Source of the DNA: Marinitoga sp. 38H-ov | GTDB lineage: Bacteria; Thermotogota; Thermotogae; Petrotogales; Petrotogaceae | Reading direction: 5' to 3' | DNA: 64,000 nucleotides | Assembly (NCBI RefSeq): GCF_011057715.1 | Contig: NZ_LNGH01000007.1 | Location: 40,699 to 104,698 of the forward strand | In this document: piece by piece, positions 56,796-64,000 of the stretch | Numbering within the stretch: the first letter of the stretch is position 1 | Layout of the letters: each line of letters starts with the position of its first letter | Program-made: the position numbers and the translations under genes | Notes under the pieces: generated by a model | Told to the model about the DNA's origin: nothing | Seen by the model: the letters and a program-made list of their open reading frames with translations, nothing else | Database searches by the model: none

Positions 56796-58142
56796 TTATT
56801 CTGATATATGAGTTTTTTGAATTTCCATTGTTCTTTTTTCTAAAAAGTCAATAGCTTCATTTGCATCTCTTGATTGAAATAATGAATAATATCTTGTATA
56901 TTCAACAACGTCACCTGCTTTGAATTTAGCCATCCAATGATTACCCACATTTTCTTCAGAATATGGAGGGAATACTCCCTTCGTTGCTTCATAATTATCC
57001 ATTTCTCCTGGTAACCATCTGAAAATACCATCTCTAAATTCTCTACTTTCATAGAACCAGAAATCATTAAACACAAATTCTTTTAAATCTGAATAAATAA
57101 CTGGTTTTTCAGGTAATATTTCAGCAGCTCCCAAGCCATATTTTGGTGAGAAGTTTGCTCTCCAACTTTCTTCTGAAACAAATGCATATGTAGCGCCCCA
57201 CCATAATGGTTTCATTGAATCAATAGCTGAAAATTCAATATATGGTTTTCCATTCACATATTTAACAGCGTTTCTTTGTGTCCAATAATCAAGAGGAGTT
57301 CCGTTTATTTGTTCTGCCCAAACCATTCTTCTAAACATAGGTAAAATATGTAAAGCGCTATCATCTATACTTGTTATAGGTGCTGTAGCCATAACTTGTA
57401 ATTTCATTAAATCAACATAATTAGTAAATTCGAAAGTGTTTTTTACTAAAACGTCGCCAGTTTTAAAAATATGAGTTATTATATGTTGATTCAAACCTGG
57501 CAATAATCTAGAATATAAGTCAGAAACTACAGTTACAGCTATAGGTCCAGCTTCTAAAACTCTTACATTTTCAATGTCAAATCCAGAAGATGTGAATTCT
57601 ACGTGTTTTCCTAATTTTCCATCAATATAATATGTGCTTCCAGACCATCCAGCTATTCTAGCAGTACCTAATTCATTATAGATAGTTCCTTCTATATCTT
57701 TATATCTAATAATGTTAGCTAAACCATATTTATTTATTTTAACATCAAAGTCGTTTGATTTTACAAAATATTCTCCGTTTTCTTCAGTAACTGTGAAATA
57801 TTGTTCGAATGTCATTAAATCCATATCGGAATCATCTGAAATTACTATTTTAGCAGATTTTTTGAAAGTAAATAATAAAATGTCATCAGATGAAATTCTT
57901 TGATTTCCATCAATATCATCAATTTGATATGGTAAATAATTTCCATTTTCATCGATTACTCTAATAGAATACCAATTTGCATCAAAATCTTCTCCAACAA
58001 TATCTAGCATTTTTGAGAAAGAAATAGCATATGGAATATCCATCCATGTCATTTGATCAGTTTTTACTTCGATAACTCTTTCTTCGGCCATAACAAATAC
58101 TGATAATAAAACTATAATTGCAAAAAAAATACCTTTTTTCAT
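56796..58142 (-). CDS. Exported DUF4861-like protein
   Basis: A 448-aa protein with signal peptide (MKKGIFFAIIVLLSVFVMA) and a largely beta-type sequence. The N-terminal part has WYSIRVIDENGNYLPYQIDDIDGNQRISSDDILLFTF and the middle has VRVLEAGPIAVTVVSDL, segments I associate with DUF4861-type proteins, which occur in polysaccharide (pectin/rhamnogalacturonan) loci. The assignment is tentative. Many exposed Trp/Tyr suggest glycan binding. GGGGGCTAA precedes the ATG. It is the first gene of the minus-strand arm, with operator TAAGCGCTTA 29 bp upstream. Confidence 0.68.
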   Translation of the reverse strand: MKKGIFFAIIVLLSVFVMAEERVIEVKTDQMTWMDIPYAISFSKMLDIVGEDFDANWYSIRVIDENGNYLPYQIDDIDGNQRISSDDILLFTFKKSAKIVISDDSDMDLMTFEQYFTVTEENGEYFVKSNDFDVKINKYGLANIIRYKDIEGTIYNELGTARIAGWSGSTYYIDGKLGKHVEFTSSGFDIENVRVLEAGPIAVTVVSDLYSRLLPGLNQHIITHIFKTGDVLVKNTFEFTNYVDLMKLQVMATAPITSIDDSALHILPMFRRMVWAEQINGTPLDYWTQRNAVKYVNGKPYIEFSAIDSMKPLWWGATYAFVSEESWRANFSPKYGLGAAEILPEKPVIYSDLKEFVFNDFWFYESREFRDGIFRWLPGEMDNYEATKGVFPPYSEENVGNHWMAKFKAGDVVEYTRYYSLFQSRDANEAIDFLEKRTMEIQKTHISE

Positions 58143-58170
58143 TTTTTAGCCCCCTTTTAATATTTTAGGT

Positions 58171-58180
58171 TAAGCGCTTA
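58171..58180. promoter_or_regulatory. LacI-type operator, minus-strand arm
   Basis: Perfect palindrome TAAGCGCTTA within GTTAAGCGCTTACA, seven bases downstream of the minus-strand -10; the 14-bp context is identical to the other copy. Confidence 0.82.
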
Positions 58181-58419
58181 CAATTTATTATATAATTTTT
58201 ATTCAAGTTTATAAAATTTGATAATTGTTTATTAAAACCATTTATTGGGATATAGGAATAAATATATTTAATTTTTTTCTTTTTTATTTGATTTAAAATA
58301 AAAAAATATGTAAAACAAAAGAATTTTTAAATATTTCTACATATTTGAAAATAATATGAAATAATAGTAATTTATAAGTATTTAATATTATGCAATAATA
58401 TGTTATTATTATATTGGGT

Positions 58420-58429
58420 TAAGCGCTTA
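58420..58429. promoter_or_regulatory. LacI-type operator, plus-strand arm
   Basis: Same palindrome in the same GTTAAGCGCTTACAA context, ten bases downstream of the plus-strand -10 and directly before AAGGAGGT of the LacI gene, implying autoregulation. Confidence 0.82.
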
Positions 58430-58444
58430 CAAGGAGGTAAAATT

Positions 58445-59446
58445 ATGGCTACAATTGAAGATGTTGCAAAACTAGCTGGAACATCAATAGCTACAGTATC
58501 GAGAGTAATAAATAATAAAGGCAAGGTTTCTGAAAAAACAAAAATAAAAGTTTTAAAAGCAATAGAAGAATTAAATTATAAGCCTTCAAGTCAAGCAAAA
58601 CATCTTGCGAAAGTAAAATACGGATTCAAAATAGGAGTATTATTTAGCGATAGAATAAAAAATATATTAGAAAAAAATAAAAATGAATTTGGAGAAATGG
58701 ATTTTTATTCTACTGTTTTAGAAGGGATATATGATGGTGCTAAAGAAAATAAATCCAAAATAAGGTTATTTACTTTTAATGAATATTTGAAAAGCGAAAA
58801 AGATTGTGATGGTATTTTAATTATTGGATCTGATAAAATTCCTGATGAAATTTTAAATAGTAATATAAATATTGTTTTAGTAGATAATTATATAGTAGGA
58901 AGAAAAATAAACGCTGTAATATCAAATGGTTTTGATGGTGCTTATTATGTTATTGATAAAATGATTAAAAGAAATTATAAAAAAATAGTGCATGTACATG
59001 GGCCATTAGAATTTTATGGTTTTAGAAGAAGATATGAAGGTTATAAACTAGCGATGAAAAAAAATAATTTGTTACCAATAACATATGAAGTTGCTGAAAA
59101 TCAAGAATCTATAAACTATATTATAAATTTAATATTATCTAAAAAGCCTGAAATTATTTTTGCATCAAATGATCCTATAGCTATAATGATTTTAAATGCG
59201 TTGAAATCAAAAAATGTGAAAGTTCCGAATGAAATACAAATAATAGGATTTGATGATATTGTTTTTTCTTCAACGATTGAACCATCTTTGTCAACAGTAA
59301 AAGTATTTAAATATGAAATGGGAAATGTTGCTTTTGAAAGAGTAATTGATTTAATAAATGGGAAAAATATGCATCCGTACGTAACATCTTTGTTTACAGA
59401 ATTTATTGAAAGAAATTCAACAAAGAAATTCAACAAGGAAGATTAA
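58445..59446 (+). CDS. LacI-family regulator of the GH130 locus
   Basis: A 333-aa regulator. The N-terminal helix-turn-helix MATIEDVAKLAGTSIATVSRVINNKGKVSEKT is followed by a LacI-type effector domain (FKIGVLFSDR, EIIFASNDPIAIMILNALKS, IIGFDDIVFSSTIEPSLSTVK). A longer frame from 58400 would read through the operator; the ATG at 58445 with AAGGAGGT is clearly the start. It heads the plus-strand arm, directly before the binding-protein gene, and probably represses both arms through the two TAAGCGCTTA sites. Confidence 0.92.
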   Translation: MATIEDVAKLAGTSIATVSRVINNKGKVSEKTKIKVLKAIEELNYKPSSQAKHLAKVKYGFKIGVLFSDRIKNILEKNKNEFGEMDFYSTVLEGIYDGAKENKSKIRLFTFNEYLKSEKDCDGILIIGSDKIPDEILNSNINIVLVDNYIVGRKINAVISNGFDGAYYVIDKMIKRNYKKIVHVHGPLEFYGFRRRYEGYKLAMKKNNLLPITYEVAENQESINYIINLILSKKPEIIFASNDPIAIMILNALKSKNVKVPNEIQIIGFDDIVFSSTIEPSLSTVKVFKYEMGNVAFERVIDLINGKNMHPYVTSLFTEFIERNSTKKFNKED

Positions 59447-59462
59447 CAAGGGAGGTAAAAAA

Positions 59463-60713
59463 ATGAAAAAGATTATCACTTTTATTTTTTTAACAATGTT
59501 TATTTTTTCTTTTGCAAAGACAACCCTAGTATTTTGGACAGCGCCAAATCCGAATCAAGAAGCTTTTTGGAAAAAATTAGTTGCAGAATATGAAAAACAG
59601 AATCCAAATATAGATATTGAATGGACAACTATACCAGCCGCAGGAAGTTCTGAAGAAGCAATTTTAAGTGCTATAGCGTCAGGGAGAACACCAGATATTT
59701 GTACAAATATTTTTTCTGGGTTTGCTGCTCAATTAATTGAATTAGATCAACTAGTTGAATTAAATAAATTACAAGGATTTAATGAATTAATTTCCACAAG
59801 AAAAATGAATAATATAATAGATGGTTGGCAATTCATGGGTAAAACATATGTATTACCTATTTATTCAAATCCTATTTTAATATGGTGGAGAAAAGATATT
59901 TTAAATGAATATGGTTGGGATACACCCCCAAGAACATATTCGGAAATATATGAACTTTCAAAACAATTTGTAGTTCCAAAAGAAAAATATACAATGAGAG
60001 TAGTTGCTGGAAGAAATTGGTGGGATAGATGGTTTGATTATATTACATATTATTATGCTGCAAGTGAAGGGAAACCATATATAGATTTAAAAAAATTTAA
60101 AGCAGTATATAATAATGAAGCTGGAATAGAAGTTGCAAAATTTTTTGAAACAATGTTTAAAAATGGCTGGACAGCTGTAGACCTTGGGAATGCTCCGCTA
60201 TATAATGGAGTAATTTTAGCAAGTTTGAAAGGCCCTTGGGAAATCCCTTATGCAGAAAATCAATTCCCTGAAATACTAAAGAATATTGAAATCACTCCTC
60301 CAATAGTTCCAGATAATTATCCAAAAGATAAACCTATATATACTTTTGCAGATTCTAAAGGATTAGTAATTTTTAAATCTTCTAAACATCAAAAAGAAGC
60401 TTGGGAATTTGTAAAATGGGTTTTTTCTAATCCGGAAAATGATAAATTGTGGTTAGAAATGACAAAAATGCCTCCAGCTAGGTCAGATTTGCTTGAAAAT
60501 GAATTATTTAAAGAATTTTTTGATAAAAACCCATTGGCAGCAGAATATGCAAAATATGTAGGATATGCTATTCCTCCTGCATTAATAACAAAGACTGTTG
60601 ATGTTCAAGATGAAATGACATTTAGTTTAATTGAGCCAATCATGTATGGTAAAAAGGATGCTGAAACTGCTGTAAAAGATTCAATTAAAAAGATAAATAG
60701 AATAATTTGGTGA
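59463..60713 (+). CDS. Sugar-binding protein, GH130 locus
   Basis: Exported CUT1-type solute-binding protein of about 416 aa. Signal peptide MKKIITFIFLTMFIFSFA precedes KTTLVFWTAPNPNQEAFWKKLVAEYEKQNPNIDIEW; later WWRKDILNEYGWDTPPRTYSEIYEL is typical. No lipobox cysteine. Upstream in-frame residues belong to an overlap with the LacI gene; the ATG at 59463 with AGGGAGGT is the start. The likely ligand is an oligosaccharide released outside the cell and processed by the GH130 enzyme. Confidence 0.9.
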   Translation: MKKIITFIFLTMFIFSFAKTTLVFWTAPNPNQEAFWKKLVAEYEKQNPNIDIEWTTIPAAGSSEEAILSAIASGRTPDICTNIFSGFAAQLIELDQLVELNKLQGFNELISTRKMNNIIDGWQFMGKTYVLPIYSNPILIWWRKDILNEYGWDTPPRTYSEIYELSKQFVVPKEKYTMRVVAGRNWWDRWFDYITYYYAASEGKPYIDLKKFKAVYNNEAGIEVAKFFETMFKNGWTAVDLGNAPLYNGVILASLKGPWEIPYAENQFPEILKNIEITPPIVPDNYPKDKPIYTFADSKGLVIFKSSKHQKEAWEFVKWVFSNPENDKLWLEMTKMPPARSDLLENELFKEFFDKNPLAAEYAKYVGYAIPPALITKTVDVQDEMTFSLIEPIMYGKKDAETAVKDSIKKINRIIW

Positions 60714-60717
60714 TTTT

Positions 60718-61596
60718 ATGGTTAATAAAATGAGAAAAAGAGAAGCCCGTAAGGGGCTTCTCACATCCTCAACATATTTAATATATGCAGCTATTTTTTG
60801 GGGATATCCTTTTGTTTGGTTAGTTATATTAGCTTTTTCTAGATGGAGATATGTAGGAACACCTCAATTTGCTGGATTTAGAAATTTTTTAAGAATAATA
60901 TACGACCCAATATTTTGGAAATCATTTTTTAATGTTTTAAATTTTTTAATGTATTATATACCAATAGTTTTAATATTTTCTTTATTGTTTGCATTAGCAT
61001 TAAGTAAATTAAAATATGGGAAAACATTTGTAGCCTTATCTTTTTTAGTAGCTAATATTTCATCTGGAGTAGCTTATTCTATAATGTTTTCAAAGCTATT
61101 TGCAGAAAATGGTCCTTTAAATCAATTAACATACAAATTATTTAATACTACTATACCGTGGTTTACTAGTCCTCAATTAGCGATGTTTTCTATCTCATTA
61201 ATTGTAGTATGGAAATTTATAGGATATTATGGATTAATACTATATTCTGGTTTAATTAGTATTCCTCAAAATATATATGAAGCAGCAGAATTAGATGGAG
61301 CAAATAAATATGTGAAATTTTTTAAAATTACACTTCCTTTATTAAACCCATCAATAATAATGGTTTTGGTGTTTGCGATATCCTTGTCTTTTGGAATATT
61401 TACTGAACCATATATGATAACTGGTGGTGGACCTATGAGAAGTACATTGATGCCTATGATGGTAATGTATACATCTGCTTTTCAAAAATTAGATCCAACA
61501 TACTCTTCAACTATGTCAATTTTTATAGCTTTTTTTAGTTTTGGGTTAATTTGGATTACTAGAAAATTATTTGAAAGAGAAGTGGAATTAGTATGA
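60718..61596 (+). CDS. Sugar ABC permease (MalF type), GH130 locus
   Basis: Membrane permease of 292 aa with six hydrophobic segments and the coupling loop NIYEAAELDGANKYVKFFKITLPLLNPS. GGTGATTTT precedes the ATG. Unusually, codons 8-15 (REARKGLL) form a 9-bp GC-rich hairpin in the mRNA, 22 bases after the start, matching the position of hairpins after other binding-protein genes in this window. Partner of the next permease, which it overlaps by 4 bp. Confidence 0.91.
   Translation: MVNKMRKREARKGLLTSSTYLIYAAIFWGYPFVWLVILAFSRWRYVGTPQFAGFRNFLRIIYDPIFWKSFFNVLNFLMYYIPIVLIFSLLFALALSKLKYGKTFVALSFLVANISSGVAYSIMFSKLFAENGPLNQLTYKLFNTTIPWFTSPQLAMFSISLIVVWKFIGYYGLILYSGLISIPQNIYEAAELDGANKYVKFFKITLPLLNPSIIMVLVFAISLSFGIFTEPYMITGGGPMRSTLMPMMVMYTSAFQKLDPTYSSTMSIFIAFFSFGLIWITRKLFEREVELV
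60740..60762 (+). other. Stem-loop inside the start of the permease gene
   Basis: Stem GAGAAGCCC / GGGCTTCTC (60740-60748 / 60754-60762), loop GTAAG, no T-run after it. It is strong for this AT-rich context and lies just after the binding-protein gene. Confidence 0.75.
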
Positions 61597-62411
61597 AGAA
61601 ATTAAATAGTCATATTTTCCACATATTTATGTTTGGGCTAGCTATATTATGGCTTTATCCATATATATGGTTAGTAATGGCCTCAATAAAACCATCTAAT
61701 GAGATTTATACAAAATTTTGGCCTACACATTTTACTTTAGACCATTTTAAATTTATTTTAGAAAGCGCTGAAAAAATGGATCGTCCATTTATTAGAGCAT
61801 TTTTTAATAGTTTATTTGTTTCTGTTACAGTAACAGTATCAGTTGTTTTAACCTCATCTACTATATCTTATGCGCTATCTAAACTTAGATTTAGAGGTAG
61901 AAATAAAATTTTTGATTTTTTAATATTTCAAATGGTTTTTCCTGGTTTTATGTTTACAATTCCAATGTATATATTAATAAGAAATTTAGGATTACTAAAT
62001 ACCTATTCAGCATTGATTTTACCTAGTTTAATGAGTGGTTGGGGAATTTTTATGATTACACAAAGTTATAAGGGGACACCAAACGATTATATAGAAGCAG
62101 CAAAAATTGATGGTGCAACAGATTTATGGATAATATTTAAAATAATGATACCTTTAAATAAATCAGTTGTGGCTATAGTTTCATTATTTACATTTATTGG
62201 TATATGGGATAATTTTATGTGGCCATTAATAGTAATAAAAGATTATAATAAAATGCCATTATCTGTTTTATTAGCAAGTTTTAATCATCAATATGGGGCG
62301 TATATTGGACCAGTATTAGCAGGATCAGTTATACAGACTATACCGATGGTTATATTATTTTTGATATTTAGAAAATATTTCTTACAGGGAATTTCAATTA
62401 CTTTAAAGTGA
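61593..62411 (+). CDS. Sugar ABC permease (MalG type), GH130 locus
   Basis: Membrane permease of 272 aa, six hydrophobic segments, with coupling loop YIEAAKIDGATDLWIIFKIMIPLNKS and tail RKYFLQGISITLK. Translationally coupled to the first permease through an ATGA overlap. Completes the importer with the binding protein and first permease; as in the other sugar systems here, no ATPase gene is adjacent, so a shared ATPase is expected elsewhere. Confidence 0.91.
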   Translation: MKKLNSHIFHIFMFGLAILWLYPYIWLVMASIKPSNEIYTKFWPTHFTLDHFKFILESAEKMDRPFIRAFFNSLFVSVTVTVSVVLTSSTISYALSKLRFRGRNKIFDFLIFQMVFPGFMFTIPMYILIRNLGLLNTYSALILPSLMSGWGIFMITQSYKGTPNDYIEAAKIDGATDLWIIFKIMIPLNKSVVAIVSLFTFIGIWDNFMWPLIVIKDYNKMPLSVLLASFNHQYGAYIGPVLAGSVIQTIPMVILFLIFRKYFLQGISITLK

Positions 62412-62421
62412 GGTGTTTAAG

Positions 62422-63306
62422 TTGGATTTGAAATTAAAAAGGCATCCATTAAATCCCCTATTTTCTCCTAATCCAAATCATTTATGGGAATCAAGATTTG
62501 TATTTAATCCTGCAGTTGTATATGATGGAGAATTATTTCATATGTTGTATAGAGCTCAAGGGGAAGATATGGTATCAAGAATGGGTTATGCTGTAAGTAC
62601 TGATGGTATTCATTTTAATAGGATGGAAAAACCAGTTTTTGAACCTGAAGACATAACAGAAATGTATGGTGTAGAAGATCCAAGGCTTACATACATTGAT
62701 GGGAAATATTATATGTGTTATACAGCATACTCTCCAACAAATATTAGTGTAGCTATGGCATCTACAACAAACTTTTTTAATTGGGAAAGATATGGAATAG
62801 TATTACCAGAAACTCCTAACAAAGATGCTGCTATTTTACCAGAAAAAATAAATGGAAAATATGTTATGTTTCATAGGTTGGAACCAGATATTTGGTTAGC
62901 CTTTTCAGATGATTTGAAGACATGGGGAGATTATGTAAGTATAGCAAAACCTAGAGAAGGTTATTGGGATGATGTAAAAATAGGTATTGCAGGTCCTCCA
63001 ATTAAAACAGAATATGGTTGGTTATTATTATATCATGGTGTTCAAAATGCTCCAAGATTAATTTATAGATTAGGTTTTATGTTATTAGATTTAAATGATC
63101 CTACAAAGGTATTAAAAAGATCAGAAAAACCTATTTTAGAACCAGAAGAACCTTGGGAAAAATTTGGAGGAGTGCCAATGGTAGTATTTTCTGATGCTAT
63201 GGTTGAATATAAGGATCAGTATTATGTATATTATGGTGCTGCAGATAATTATATTGCATTAGCTACAATTTCAAAAGAAGAAGTTTATAAGTGGATTAAA
63301 GAATAA
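62422..63306 (+). CDS. GH130-family glycoside phosphorylase/hydrolase
   Basis: Cytosolic five-bladed beta-propeller enzyme of GH130, which act on beta-mannosides by phosphorolysis or hydrolysis. The 294-aa sequence has RHPLNPLFSPNPNHLWESRFVFNPAVVYDGELFHMLYRAQGED at the N-terminus, then EDPRLTYIDGKYYMCYTAYS and the candidate acid Asp in KDAAILPEKINGKYVMFHRLEPDIW. The exact subfamily activity is not certain. A GTG at 62413 overlaps the GAGGTG ribosome binding site; the TTG at 62422 is better placed and gives MDLKLKRHP. Last gene of the plus-strand arm. It links this locus to mannose-containing glycans. Confidence 0.88.
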   Translation: MDLKLKRHPLNPLFSPNPNHLWESRFVFNPAVVYDGELFHMLYRAQGEDMVSRMGYAVSTDGIHFNRMEKPVFEPEDITEMYGVEDPRLTYIDGKYYMCYTAYSPTNISVAMASTTNFFNWERYGIVLPETPNKDAAILPEKINGKYVMFHRLEPDIWLAFSDDLKTWGDYVSIAKPREGYWDDVKIGIAGPPIKTEYGWLLLYHGVQNAPRLIYRLGFMLLDLNDPTKVLKRSEKPILEPEEPWEKFGGVPMVVFSDAMVEYKDQYYVYYGAADNYIALATISKEEVYKWIKE

Positions 63307-63358
63307 TTAAATCACCATCCAAAACTGATCTGAACCCAAAAAATGAAACAATAAAAAA

Positions 63359-63402
63359 AACACCCCCGAAAGTGATAAAATAAAAGTAGGGGGTGTTTTT
63401 TA
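63359..63402 (+). terminator. Hairpin at the IS left end, downstream of GH130
   Basis: Stem AACACCCCC / GGGGGTGTT (63359-63367 / 63389-63397) followed by a T-run; it would terminate the GH130 transcript and shield the transposase from outside transcription. Confidence 0.8.
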
Positions 63403-63635
63403 ATGGCAAAGAAAGGACAGAAGTTTAGAAAGTATTCGGAAGAGTTTAAAGAAGAAGTAGTAATTGAAAAATTACCGTATCAAACAATAGCAAAAATGTA
63501 CTAAATAGATAAAACAAGAGAATAAAAAACGCAAAAATAGAAGGAACACCAAGCAAAAAACGTGGAAGACCTAAAAAAGAAAGTATAGAGGAAGAAATGA
63601 TGAGATTAAAAGCAGAAAATGCGTATTTGAGATTA
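63403..63635 (+). pseudogene. IS3-family orfA remnant
   Basis: Opens MAKKGQKFRKYSEEFKEE, the start of an IS3/IS150-type helix-turn-helix protein, but stops after about 33 codons. Further in, another frame reads GTPSKKRGRPKKESIEEEM and AENAYLRL, the C-terminal part of such proteins, so the middle helix region is deleted. Confidence 0.75.
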
Positions 63636-64000
63636 TGAAGAAATGGAAAATGACCCTAAAAAAAATAAGAATAATAGATAGATTAAAAGAGAACTATCCA
63701 ATAACATTATTATGTAAAATAGCAGGGATATCGAGGAATAGTTATTATAGATACAAAAGAGGAATAAAAAGAGATACAGAATTAAGAGATTGAAGTATAT
63801 TTTAAATTTAAAGGAAGATATGGATATAGAAGACATATATTCGCAAAAAATAATCAACCATAAAAGAGTGTATAGAATAATGATTAAAAGCTAAAATAAG
63901 AAAAACAAATAAACAAAGAATAATAAGTTATAACAATATTGAAATTAAGAATAATATTCTTAAAAGGAATTTTAAAACCAAAGAACCACGAACAAAATAT
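63636..64000 (+). pseudogene. IS3-family orfB (transposase) remnant
   Basis: Reads KKWKMTLKKIRIIDRLKENY and CKIAGISRNSYYRYKRG, typical of the N-terminus of IS3 transposases (HTH_21 region). It is then broken by stops; fragments such as KFKGRYGYRR and INHKRVYRIM appear in other frames. The catalytic integrase core would lie beyond the window end. Confidence 0.75.

Larger units (their letters stand above)
58143..58444. promoter_or_regulatory. Divergent control region of the exported-protein/GH130 locus
   Basis: About 300 non-coding bases. Minus strand: TATAAT (58187-58192) followed by palindrome TAAGCGCTTA (58171-58180). Plus strand: extended -10 TGT-TATTAT (58401-58409) followed by the same palindrome (58420-58429) and the LacI ribosome binding site. 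The middle (about 58200-58390) is plain AT-rich sequence in which I see no gene. Confidence 0.75.
63326..64000 (+). mobile_element. Decayed IS3-family (IS150-like) insertion sequence, left part
   Basis: From about 63326 (TGATCTGAACCC, resembling IS3-family ends) the sequence carries orfA and orfB remnants broken by stops and deletions and runs off the window. The first 70 bases include a hairpin ahead of orfA. Confidence 0.7.

Noticed and set aside
63633..63857. A 74-codon minus-strand open frame at the window end
   Set aside because: It lies antisense to the orfB remnant of the IS element and has no start signals.

Overview
The window is AT-rich bacterial chromosome with short intergenic gaps, strong GGAGG-type ribosome binding sites and frequent GTG/TTG starts. 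Its gene content (a GH36 alpha-galactosidase and GH42 beta-galactosidase in one operon with several MalFGE-type sugar importers, a BMP-type importer, and a FliJ-like gene) fits an AT-rich member of the Thermotogota. A Marinitoga/Petrotogaceae-like organism is my best guess; this is inference, since no rRNA or other decisive marker is present.

Layout. 1-5.4 kb: msrA, a tandem pair of deoxynucleoside kinases, an alpha/beta hydrolase, a DUF362-ferredoxin protein, a small cysteine-rich protein and an MFS carrier. 5.5-12.2 kb: a minus-strand operon for a BMP-type (nucleoside-like) ABC importer, headed by a 645-aa membrane protein of unknown function. 12.5-15.9 kb: surE-def-fmt, a cysteine-less HMA-like protein and a flippase-like membrane protein. 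16-20.2 kb: tRNA-Leu(GAG), a 55-aa protein with a degenerate PstB-like ATPase, and two nearly identical 384-bp tRNA cassettes (Leu-UAA, fMet, Met) flanking a membrane diguanylate cyclase, followed by a HAD phosphatase that appears to start at ATT. 20.3-27.5 kb: ornithine carbamoyltransferase and carbamate kinase, a transglycosylase-like lipoprotein with ribokinase, then a PepV-type dipeptidase and a YfcC carrier. 27.5-33.7 kb: a rel-dtd-65aa-polA-226aa operon. 33.8-37.6 kb: fabG, a radical SAM protein, a PAS/AAA/Fis regulator that has lost the sigma-54 contact loop, and a FliJ-like protein. 37.7-40.4 kb: tRNA-Cys, an aldose-epimerase-like protein and a MetP/MetS amino-acid symporter.

40.6-53.4 kb holds two sugar ABC operons. 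The first is a complete galactoside pathway (importer, GH42, LacI regulator, GH36, galT, galK) behind a promoter with three tandem 12-bp operator-like repeats. The second encodes an importer alone. 53.6-63.3 kb holds an oxidoreductase and a divergent carbohydrate locus: two exported proteins on the minus strand, and a LacI regulator, ABC importer and GH130 enzyme on the plus strand. Both arms carry the same TAAGCGCTTA palindrome just downstream of a -10 element. The window ends in a decayed IS3-family element.

Points most worth a second look: the orphan degenerate ATPase with its 55-aa partner; the duplicated tRNA cassette around the GGDEF gene; the ATT start; the sigma-54-type regulator lacking GAFTGA; the four 10-bp phased repeats at 22371; the divergent exported-protein/GH130 locus; and the stem-loop found after every solute-binding-protein gene.
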